Positions 15,704 to 23,037 of a stretch of 33,534 nucleotides of DNA are shown here, one piece after another. This DNA is from Acutalibacter sp. 1XD8-33 (GTDB lineage Bacteria; Bacillota; Clostridia; Oscillospirales; Acutalibacteraceae), in the NCBI RefSeq assembly GCF_003612555.1, contig NZ_RAZF01000032.1, positions 1 to 33,534 of the forward strand, given 5' to 3'. The stretch's first letter is position 1, and each line of letters starts with the position of its first letter. The notes beneath the pieces are model-generated. The model searched no databases. It was not told the DNA's origin and was given only the letters and a program-made list of their open reading frames with translations. Position numbers and translations under genes: made by a program.

Positions 15704-18700
15704 GTGGCACAAGTCAGGTACAGAATTTTTACCATGTCCGCAGCGGCTCTCATGTCCCACGCGCAGGAAGGCGCGGAGGGTTGCTATACCTTTGCGCTGA
15801 ACGCGAAGGCTACGGAGAAATGCAAGGTGCAAACCTCGCTCCATGAGCAGCAAGACTGTGCGCTGTTCTTTCAAGCTATGTGCGTCCTGCATGGAGACAA
15901 CTATCAAATACCAACGGTGGATACATTGGTCAGCAACCTGTCGGACGTAATCTGCTATGTGGATTTCAGCAACATCTTTGACCGCAACGCCGCGCTGAAC
16001 CGCCATGCCGTTCACCAGAAGAAAGCGGAGAGTATGTTCCAGCCCGAGGGTATTACGCTGGATTTTGGTGCTGGACCGCACCGTTACTTTGCCTTCGAGC
16101 GCTCAAACAGCATGAGCCGCAAGGCGCAGATTTCTTTCGTCCGGGAAGACTTTTTCGAGCCGCTGCGCCGGAGGATCATGCTGGATATGAAAATTGGGCC
16201 GTGCCAGTTGAGCAAGCTGTATGCCTATAATGGGCTGATGCTGTCTGGCGGTACTCGGATTGATGGGATAGAAATTGACAGGCCGCACAGGGTTATCGTG
16301 ATAGATAACGAAGAAGCCGTTGTGCAGAACGTGCCGGTCATCACGGTTGAGGACGATGGGAGTATAGGGAACGTCCGCAAATATCATCGGGTCGAGCACA
16401 AGGAAAAGATTACGGTTACCTGTTTTGACGGCGAGGGCCTGATTTCAAAAGACTACGCTAGGGAAGTTGACAAGGCGTATTGCGGCAAGCATATCCACAC
16501 GTCCTTTCAGATTCGCCTGCCGTATGTCAAGGGTATGCTCCATCAGGTTGACTTCAAAGATTTTCTGAACAGTGGCGCCTGTCGAACGATTACCGACATA
16601 TGGGGTGTGAAACATAACGTCCGTGACGTTGATATTATTTTGACAAAGTCGATGTTTAAGGGATTCGGTTGGCTGACCGAAAATGATATGGCTTGGAGCG
16701 ATTACTGGAAAGCGTTTCGGAAGTACCGCCATGCGCTTTATATCACGCAGACCAGCAAGGAAAAGCCGGAGAGGTTCACCACCCTGAACTACCAGTTTTT
16801 GAACACGGTTTCCATGACTGCCGATGAGTTTCGTCCCAATGATTTGCCGCTGGGGTGGAAGGATTCTCCCGCAAATGATGAGCGTCACTGGCTGACAAAA
16901 GAAACGGAGCTTGCTTATTATAATTACTGCGCGGATGACGATTTCCGCAAGCAATATTTTCTGTCAGCGCTTGAGCGCAGATGGTTCTCAAAAAAGAACA
17001 AGGCATACTACATGGCAAGGGTTTTGAAGAAGAACTCTCTGTTCATAAATGAGCCTGTGTATGCGAAAGAGTTGGATTCAAAAGCGGAACAGGTTCTTAA
17101 GCAATACGCGCTGGGACAGCTTATTGTTGCAGGAGATAACCGCTATTTGTCGGGCGATTTGCTTGAACTTTTGACGCTACTTCTCCCGACAGGGACGCCG
17201 AAGGCCAGTGCACAAGAGACATTTTTTAATGTTGCTCTTACCAATCGTTTTGCAGAAAATTCGTACTATGCACCTAAAGCTGCATACGAACACGGCGAGG
17301 AATGTACCCTGCTTCGCAATCCGCACATTGCTCGCAATGAGGAATTTCAGTTGGGTTGCTATGCCAACATAGAACAGATGCGCAAGCACTATCTGGGCCA
17401 TCTTATTGACGTGGTGATGGTGGACTCCCACACATTGACCGCAGAACGCTTGGGCGGTGCGGATTTTGATGGTGACATGATAAAGACCATCTCCGATCCT
17501 ATTCTGAATGCCTGTGTGAAACGCAATTATCGGGAGTATTCCGGCGGTATTGACAGGCAAACCAATGGGAATATACCTCTCTTGAAAATCCCCGCTGTCG
17601 AGCCGCAGATTGGTGACGCTAACGACTGGTATGCCCGGTTTGAAACGGTACGCAATACCTTTTCCTCACGGGTCGGACAGATTTCCAATGCCGCGCTGGA
17701 TAGAAGTGTGATTGCCTATAACGAAAACTCCGATTCCGAGTTGAGACAGCGGTGCAAGGAAGAAACAGAGGTCCTCGCTATCCTCACTGGCCTTGAGATT
17801 GACTCAGCCAAGAGTGGCGTTAAGCCGGATTTGTCGAAGTATCTGAACAAGAAAGTGGTAAGTCGCAGTCTCTTTTTGCAGTACAAGAAGCTGTTGGAAT
17901 CAGCGGAAGTTCGCGGTAAATGGTACGAGCCTACGTTTCAGCAAAAGCGCAAGGTGTTCTTTGAGAAAACAGATTGGAACAAGGTCGATTCCAACTTGGA
18001 GCGGCTGCCTTATTTGGCGTACCAGTTGAAGAAAAACACTCCTAGAATCAAACCGAGACCTGCAGAAGATAGCGAGCTCTTTGATTTCGCACGGGAGTCA
18101 GATTGGGAAGATAATCTTAACACCCAAATTCTTTCTTCTGTGTCAGAGCTTTTGAACGACTACGAGGCTTGCTTATCCCGCATACGCGCTTGCCGAGTAC
18201 CCGTTCAGAACAAGCAGAGAAAGAACGATATTGAGAGAATTTTGTTCAGTCGGGGGCAGGAGGATACCTACGATTCGGACGAGCTATATGCGACTTTCCA
18301 GGATTTTTCTGCGGAGAGGATTGCCGAGATTCGTGCGGCCATTGTAGATAGCAAATGGCATTTTATGGACAGTGAGTCCCGATTTGATTTTCTGGAAAGT
18401 TATCTGCCGGAACTTGAGGATTACCATGAGCTGTTTGCGGACTTCAGGTATGGTGGTTACCGCATTCTGGGTGATTTGATTTGTGATATTGACGATGAGA
18501 ACCGGGCGACGGACAGGAAGAAATATCTGCGTGATACGGATTCGGACAGTTTTCATCAGATGATGAACGCTTATCTCGAGCAACCTTTGCGATATGATTA
18601 CAGGGAAGTTGTCGCCTCAAAATGTAGAGAACTGTTGGATAGGGTTGTGCGGCCAAGGTTGGCGGTGCAGTATGTAGTAGCGCTGGGTAAGCGAAATTTG

Positions 18701-18766
18701 CTATGGGAATTGCTCATTGACCACATCGAAGAAAGTGTTCTCAAGGAGGAGCCTCATGCTGAATGA
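15704..18766 (+). CDS. Single-chain RNA polymerase of the RdRP/QDE-1/YonO type
   Basis: A 1020-residue protein carrying, in order, the hallmark blocks of cellular RNA-dependent RNA polymerases: CFDGEGLIS (240-248; compare DGxGxIS), SFQIRLPYVKG (267-277; compare SAFQIRxxGxKG), LTKSMFKGF (about 314-321; compare SMxKF), LLRNPHI (536-542; compare RNPCLHPGD), and GGADFDGD with the catalytic triad Asp587, Asp589, Asp591 (compare GSDLDGD). These form the two double-psi beta barrels of the active site. Relatives include eukaryotic RNAi RdRPs, QDE-1 and the SPbeta polymerase YonO, which is DNA-dependent. Template use here is unknown. GTG 15704 is chosen: GAGGTG (15692-15697) is 6 bases upstream, and the further-upstream start lies inside the promoter. 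The 3' end overlaps the next gene by 11 bases. No frameshift or stop interrupts it. Confidence 0.87.
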   Translation: MAQVRYRIFTMSAAALMSHAQEGAEGCYTFALNAKATEKCKVQTSLHEQQDCALFFQAMCVLHGDNYQIPTVDTLVSNLSDVICYVDFSNIFDRNAALNRHAVHQKKAESMFQPEGITLDFGAGPHRYFAFERSNSMSRKAQISFVREDFFEPLRRRIMLDMKIGPCQLSKLYAYNGLMLSGGTRIDGIEIDRPHRVIVIDNEEAVVQNVPVITVEDDGSIGNVRKYHRVEHKEKITVTCFDGEGLISKDYAREVDKAYCGKHIHTSFQIRLPYVKGMLHQVDFKDFLNSGACRTITDIWGVKHNVRDVDIILTKSMFKGFGWLTENDMAWSDYWKAFRKYRHALYITQTSKEKPERFTTLNYQFLNTVSMTADEFRPNDLPLGWKDSPANDERHWLTKETELAYYNYCADDDFRKQYFLSALERRWFSKKNKAYYMARVLKKNSLFINEPVYAKELDSKAEQVLKQYALGQLIVAGDNRYLSGDLLELLTLLLPTGTPKASAQETFFNVALTNRFAENSYYAPKAAYEHGEECTLLRNPHIARNEEFQLGCYANIEQMRKHYLGHLIDVVMVDSHTLTAERLGGADFDGDMIKTISDPILNACVKRNYREYSGGIDRQTNGNIPLLKIPAVEPQIGDANDWYARFETVRNTFSSRVGQISNAALDRSVIAYNENSDSELRQRCKEETEVLAILTGLEIDSAKSGVKPDLSKYLNKKVVSRSLFLQYKKLLESAEVRGKWYEPTFQQKRKVFFEKTDWNKVDSNLERLPYLAYQLKKNTPRIKPRPAEDSELFDFARESDWEDNLNTQILSSVSELLNDYEACLSRIRACRVPVQNKQRKNDIERILFSRGQEDTYDSDELYATFQDFSAERIAEIRAAIVDSKWHFMDSESRFDFLESYLPELEDYHELFADFRYGGYRILGDLICDIDDENRATDRKKYLRDTDSDSFHQMMNAYLEQPLRYDYREVVASKCRELLDRVVRPRLAVQYVVALGKRNLLWELLIDHIEESVLKEEPHAE

Positions 18767-19646
18767 GATTGAAGAGTTTCATGCTTATACCGAACAGCCG
18801 ATTTATAAAGCGGACAGCAAGCGCGATACAACTTATATGGGGCGTTTCACCATGGACATGATTCTTGATTTCAACGGCCTCGCCCGGGTAATGACGATTC
18901 TTGCCCGAGGGTATCTGTTTGCGGATGCAGGCGAAAATCCACAAGACAGAATTGACTATACCCGTCGGGCGCTCTGTGCGTGGTGCAGCGTCCCAGACAA
19001 AGAGAAAGCCAGCCCTAAAGAGGACTGGCAGTTCAAAAGCGATTTCAGGGAGCTGCATGGGGAGTTTCCCAAACTGGTGGACGAGAATAGTGTGGGTTGG
19101 TTCTGCCGCCACGTTCACAACATCGTACAGTTTATAAAAAATAATCCTGATAAGGTGAGCAAGGCAGCGTATGGCAAAGCGGATGCCATTGATAAAGAAT
19201 TTGATGCCGCCTGGCGAAAGAAGGTTGTGCAATTTCAAGTGCCGATTTTCGCACAGGGCACAAATGGCGCATGGGTTTTGCGATTTGATGATGTGCTGGC
19301 TGATGCTTTGGAATTGGGGCCGCTGCGAGACAACAGGATTGATTTGCCGGACGATGTTCTCAAGAGAATTGAAGAACTACGTCCTGAGAAAGTACCGGCA
19401 GAAGTTATCCGCACCTTAGTGGCGTATTACATAGCAAATAAGCCAGAGGATTCTGTGTGGGTCGTGTTGCCGGTCACAAATTTCGACGCATATTTTGGCA
19501 GTACAATGTTCAGCAAGAAGTGGCTACCTGCTATTCCTGAGAGTATTATCGCGCGGGAAAAAGAACGAATAGGAGTGGCTAGATTTGCTCCCGGCCCGGC
19601 AATTCTCCCTGATATCCGCCATTTTTTGTTGCAAAAACTCTCATAA
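18756..19646 (+). CDS. Unknown 296-residue protein coupled to the RNA polymerase
   Basis: I do not recognise a family. AAGGAGG (18743-18749) lies 6 bases before ATG 18756, inside the 3' end of the polymerase gene; the two reading frames overlap by 11 bases, so translation is coupled. The protein is soluble-looking, with no signal or membrane segment. A helical N-terminal half contains aromatic/Cys patches (LCAWCSVP, VGWFCRHVHNI); the C-terminal half has an LPDDVLKRIEEL helix, then VRTLVAYY-like and WVVLPVTNFDAYFG segments. It could be a specificity, processivity or effector partner of the polymerase; this rests on coupling alone. Confidence 0.85.
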   Translation: MLNEIEEFHAYTEQPIYKADSKRDTTYMGRFTMDMILDFNGLARVMTILARGYLFADAGENPQDRIDYTRRALCAWCSVPDKEKASPKEDWQFKSDFRELHGEFPKLVDENSVGWFCRHVHNIVQFIKNNPDKVSKAAYGKADAIDKEFDAAWRKKVVQFQVPIFAQGTNGAWVLRFDDVLADALELGPLRDNRIDLPDDVLKRIEELRPEKVPAEVIRTLVAYYIANKPEDSVWVVLPVTNFDAYFGSTMFSKKWLPAIPESIIAREKERIGVARFAPGPAILPDIRHFLLQKLS

Positions 19647-19657
19647 GACTTTATAAT
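19629..19657 (+). promoter_or_regulatory. Sigma-A promoter for the type I R-M operon
   Basis: TTGCAA (19629-19634), 17-base spacer, TATAAT (19652-19657). The -35 box lies inside the last codons of the preceding gene. The same hexamers and spacing occur at the polymerase promoter (15657-15685). Confidence 0.75.
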
Positions 19658-19696
19658 GGTTTCAGGAGTTTTATTGTGTAAAAAGGAGCCGGATTC

Positions 19697-21259
19697 ATGG
19701 CAGACATAAAGAAAGAGCATGAACGTGAGGAGCTGCACCGCGCCATCTGGGCCATTGCCGATGAGCTGCGGGGCAGCGTGGACGGCTGGGACTTCAAGAG
19801 CTACGTACTCGGCACGATGTTCTACCGGTACATCTCGGAAAATCTGACGGAATATATCAATGCTGGGGAGATTGCCGCTGGAAACGTCAGCTTTGACTAT
19901 GCCCAACTCTCCGACACGGAGGCAGAAGAAGCCCGTGAGGGTCTGGTGCAGGAAAAGGGCTTTTTCATGCTGCCCTCTGAGCTGTTCTGCAACGTCCAGG
20001 CCAGAGCGCCCCAGGACGAGAATTTGAACGAAACGCTGGAAAAAGTTTTCCGCCATATCGAGGGTTCCGCAAAGGGCAGTTCCTCTGAGCAGTGCTTCTC
20101 CGGGCTGTTCGATGATTTTGATGTGAACAGCAATAAACTGGGGGCCACCGTTGCCAAGCGGAACGAAAAGCTGGCGAAACTGCTGGGCGGCATCGGCGGC
20201 ATGAACCTGGGCGCAGTCCAGGGACACAGCATCGATGCTTTTGGGGACGCCTATGAATTTCTGATGACCATGTACGCCTCCAACGCCGGGAAGAGCGGGG
20301 GAGAGTTTTTCACGCCTTCCGATGTGTCGGAGCTGCTGACCCGGCTGGGGACAGTGGGCAAAACAAAGGTCAACAAGGTTTACGACCCGGCCTGCGGTTC
20401 CGGTTCCCTGCTGCTGAAAGCTACCAAGGTGCTGGGCAAGGACGGGGTGCAGTTCGGCTACTTCGGGCAGGAGATCAATATTACCACCTACAACCTGTGC
20501 CGCATCAATATGTTCCTCCACGACGTGAGTTTCGACAAGTTCAGCATTGCCTGCGAGGACACCCTGACCGCTCCCCAGCACTGGGATGACGAGCCCTTTG
20601 AGCTGATCGTCTCCAATCCCCCCTACTCCATCAAGTGGGCGGGGGACGAGGACGCCACTCTCATCAACGACCCCCGCTTTACCCCCGCCGGGGTGCTGGC
20701 CCCTAAGTCGAAAGCTGACCTGGCATTTATCATGCACTCCCTGTCCTGGCTTGCCACAGGCGGCACGGCGGCCATCGTCTGCTTCCCCGGCATCATGTAT
20801 CGGGGCGGCGCGGAGCAGAAGATCCGCAAATACCTTGTGGACAACAACTTTATCGACTGCGTGATTCAACTTCCGGCCAACCTGTTTTTCGGAACCAGTA
20901 TCGCTACCTGTATCATGGTGCTGAAAAAGAACAAGGCGGACAATAAGACCCTGTTTATCGACGCCTCCGGCGAGTGCGTCAAGGTGACCAACAACAATCG
21001 GCTGACGACAGAGAACATAGAGCGCATTGTGTCCGTGTTCGCCGGGCGGGAGGAGATCAAGCACTTCTCCCATCTGGCGGAGTATGGCGAGATCGTGGAG
21101 AGCGGGTATAATCTGTCTGTTTCCACCTATGTGGAGGCGGAGGACACCCGGGAGAAGATCGATATTGTGAAACTTAATGCGGAGATTGAGGAGATTGTGG
21201 CGAGGGAGCAGGTCTTGCGGGACGAGATTGCGAAGATTATTGGGGAGATAGAGGTGTAG
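19697..21259 (+). CDS. hsdM: Type I restriction-modification DNA methyltransferase subunit HsdM
   Basis: A 520-residue N6-adenine methyltransferase subunit. The N-terminal HsdM helical domain (about 10-150) precedes the Rossmann methylase domain with the AdoMet motif DPACGSG at 230-236 and the catalytic NPPY at 307-310. It works as HsdM2S for methylation and HsdR2M2S for restriction, in the cytosol. ATG 19697 follows AAGGAGCC. It is the first gene of the operon and ends five bases before an unrelated gene. It is GC-rich and normal in length for the family. Confidence 0.95.
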   Translation: MADIKKEHEREELHRAIWAIADELRGSVDGWDFKSYVLGTMFYRYISENLTEYINAGEIAAGNVSFDYAQLSDTEAEEAREGLVQEKGFFMLPSELFCNVQARAPQDENLNETLEKVFRHIEGSAKGSSSEQCFSGLFDDFDVNSNKLGATVAKRNEKLAKLLGGIGGMNLGAVQGHSIDAFGDAYEFLMTMYASNAGKSGGEFFTPSDVSELLTRLGTVGKTKVNKVYDPACGSGSLLLKATKVLGKDGVQFGYFGQEINITTYNLCRINMFLHDVSFDKFSIACEDTLTAPQHWDDEPFELIVSNPPYSIKWAGDEDATLINDPRFTPAGVLAPKSKADLAFIMHSLSWLATGGTAAIVCFPGIMYRGGAEQKIRKYLVDNNFIDCVIQLPANLFFGTSIATCIMVLKKNKADNKTLFIDASGECVKVTNNNRLTTENIERIVSVFAGREEIKHFSHLAEYGEIVESGYNLSVSTYVEAEDTREKIDIVKLNAEIEEIVAREQVLRDEIAKIIGEIEV

Positions 21260-21263
21260 AGTT

Positions 21264-22418
21264 ATGGGGTCGAAAGATGCTGAGCTGCTATGTTTAGAAA
21301 AAGTGATACAAGCAATTCCTCATCAACACGGGAAAAGCAAAGCTATCCTTAAAATGTGCGCTAGCCCGGAACTCTCACGCAAAGAAAGTGAATGTCCCGA
21401 TTTTGTAAAATGCTGTTCTTCTCGCAAAAATGGAGAGAAAGGTATTCTTTTGGGCATAGAGCACTTTCAAGTGGATCATTATGCTATTGAACAGCGCACT
21501 GGCAAAATCGGTGCTACGGTTAACGCCTATCTTAAGAAAGACAATGAACGTGCAGCCGTAATGCGAGAACACATAAATCCTACTGGGGAATTGCCCGACG
21601 ATGCCATTCAGGCATTAGCTGAATCCGTTGGTGCAGCTTTACAAATGCGATATAAAGCGAATTACAATTTATATGTAAAATCTTTTGAGTACTCCCTTAA
21701 TAAACATTTAAAACATGTTGACGGGTACTTAAAGAATCTTCGCTCCTATTCTGGTGGAGATTATTATATTGAATTGGCATTTCTAATTGAAATATATGCT
21801 GATTTCCGTAATGTGTTTTTATCACGAAATAATCATACAGATTGGGCGGATAATTCATTTATTCCAATATTTTCTGATATCGCATGTATGCTTGAAGGGA
21901 TAGATTATAGGAAAGTAAAATTCCTTATTTTCTGCATTACCAATCCTGTTGTCAATTGTAGCAGCAGAATAGCTGCAGTAGAAACAAGAGCCTTACGCTC
22001 CCAGCTTGAAAAGCAGCATATTCCAATATATAATTATGCAGGTGAAGGACGGTCTGTAGATATAGACAGAGTGGTGCCATCTTATAAAAGATATGAAGAT
22101 AGAACAGATTTTATTATGACGATTCCGGAACGAAAAGTAAACGTAGAAAAGAAGATGGATATAATCATCCCAGCCTTTCTAAAAGCGTTAGAATTTAAAA
22201 AACTTGGGGAGCCATTTGCCACAACGCAGTCTGTCCAGTTCATGCTAGAATTGTTTGGCGACTACTATATCCAATTTGAAGATTTAGCCAATGCAGTCCC
22301 GAATGAATTGTGGAAATATGTAATTTCAAATCACGGAGCGGCTATTTGGAATAAAATGCAAGAGATAGAGCATCAATGGTATCCTCAGAAAGCAGGTATA
22401 GATAATGGAGTATCTTAA
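21264..22418 (+). CDS. Unknown 384-residue protein inserted between hsdM and hsdS
   Basis: No family recognised. It starts five bases after hsdM and overlaps hsdS by 14 bases, so it is part of the operon. It is more A/T-rich than hsdM and hsdR, as is the adjoining hsdS target domain, pointing to a shared replaceable cassette. Visible features: a Cys-rich N-terminal stretch (CPDFVKCCSSRKNG), GILLGIEHFQVDHY with charged residues that might be part of a nuclease-like fold (weak), and no membrane helix. It may be a host-protective, anti-restriction-regulating or additional defence protein; the sequence does not decide. Confidence 0.82.
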   Translation: MGSKDAELLCLEKVIQAIPHQHGKSKAILKMCASPELSRKESECPDFVKCCSSRKNGEKGILLGIEHFQVDHYAIEQRTGKIGATVNAYLKKDNERAAVMREHINPTGELPDDAIQALAESVGAALQMRYKANYNLYVKSFEYSLNKHLKHVDGYLKNLRSYSGGDYYIELAFLIEIYADFRNVFLSRNNHTDWADNSFIPIFSDIACMLEGIDYRKVKFLIFCITNPVVNCSSRIAAVETRALRSQLEKQHIPIYNYAGEGRSVDIDRVVPSYKRYEDRTDFIMTIPERKVNVEKKMDIIIPAFLKALEFKKLGEPFATTQSVQFMLELFGDYYIQFEDLANAVPNELWKYVISNHGAAIWNKMQEIEHQWYPQKAGIDNGVS

Positions 22419-23037
22419 AACACTTATAAATGAGACTTGTCCAAACGGAGTACCGTATAAAAAGCTGGGAGAAATTGCAACTATCTCACGAGGTGGCAGC
22501 CTTCAAAAAAAAGATTTCTGTTCTGATGGCTTTCCTTGCATTCACTACGGACAAATCTATACCAGGTATGGCCTGTTTGCAGATAGGACTTTCACTTTTA
22601 TCAGCGAGGACTGCGCCAAAAAGCAAAAGCTAGCCTATCCCAATGATATTGTCATGGCTGTTACAAGTGAAAATATCGAGGATGTATGCAAATGTGTGGC
22701 TTGGTTAGGTGATGGAGCGGTTGCGGTCAGCGGACACACGGCAATCATTCATCATAATCAAAACGCAAAGTATCTCGCCTACTATTTTCATACTCAAATG
22801 TTTGCAGCACAGAAGAGGAAACTTGTCCATGGCACAAAAGTAATGGAAGTTACACCGGATACCCTAAACACAGTCACAATCCCCCTCCCCCCTCTCCCCA
22901 TACAGAGTGAAATTGTCAAGATTCTTGACAATTTCACGGAGCTTACGGCGGAGCTTACGGCGGAGCTTACGGCGAGGAAGAAGCAGTATGAATATTACCG
23001 GAACAAACTTCTCACCTTCAAGGAGCTGACCCCATGA
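22405..23037 (+). CDS. hsdS: Half-length type I specificity subunit HsdS with one target-recognition domain
   Basis: A 210-residue S subunit. The N-terminal part (VPYKKLGEIATISRGGS) and the single target-recognition domain (about 15-170, ending TLNTVTIPLPPLPIQSEI) are followed by the conserved helix, here with a threefold TAEL repeat, and then ARKKQYEYYRNKLLTF. Complete S subunits are about 400 residues with two recognition domains; this one has half of that, so it probably dimerises to recognise a palindromic split site. The start overlaps the upstream unknown gene by 14 bases and the stop overlaps hsdR in ATGA. Confidence 0.92.
   Translation: MEYLKTLINETCPNGVPYKKLGEIATISRGGSLQKKDFCSDGFPCIHYGQIYTRYGLFADRTFTFISEDCAKKQKLAYPNDIVMAVTSENIEDVCKCVAWLGDGAVAVSGHTAIIHHNQNAKYLAYYFHTQMFAAQKRKLVHGTKVMEVTPDTLNTVTIPLPPLPIQSEIVKILDNFTELTAELTAELTARKKQYEYYRNKLLTFKELTP
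22939..22974 (+). repeat. Three perfect 12-bp repeats in hsdS (TAEL spacer repeats)
   Basis: GAGCTTACGGCG occurs three times in a row at 22939-22950, 22951-22962 and 22963-22974, encoding E-L-T-A each time. Copy number of such repeats in EcoR124I (two) and EcoR124II/EcoR124-3 (three) sets the spacer length of the recognised DNA site. Confidence 0.93.

Larger units (their letters stand above)
10415..19646. mobile_element. Mobilizable element core with RNA polymerase cargo (limits approximate)
   Basis: Minus-strand repA-like, mobC, relaxase with nested gene, excisionase, integrase and helix-turn-helix genes form a conventional mobilization/integration module without its own type IV secretion genes. 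The RNA polymerase pair is divergent from repA in a shared intergenic region, so it is treated as part of the element. No flanking direct repeats were found, so the ends are not fixed; the element may continue to the tRNA-Ser fragment at 32505. Confidence 0.55.

Noticed and set aside
19427-21073. Long minus-strand open frame (548 codons) antisense to hsdM
   Set aside because: It mirrors the codon structure of hsdM, is His/Val/Gly-biased as antisense frames of GC-rich genes are, and shows no domain.
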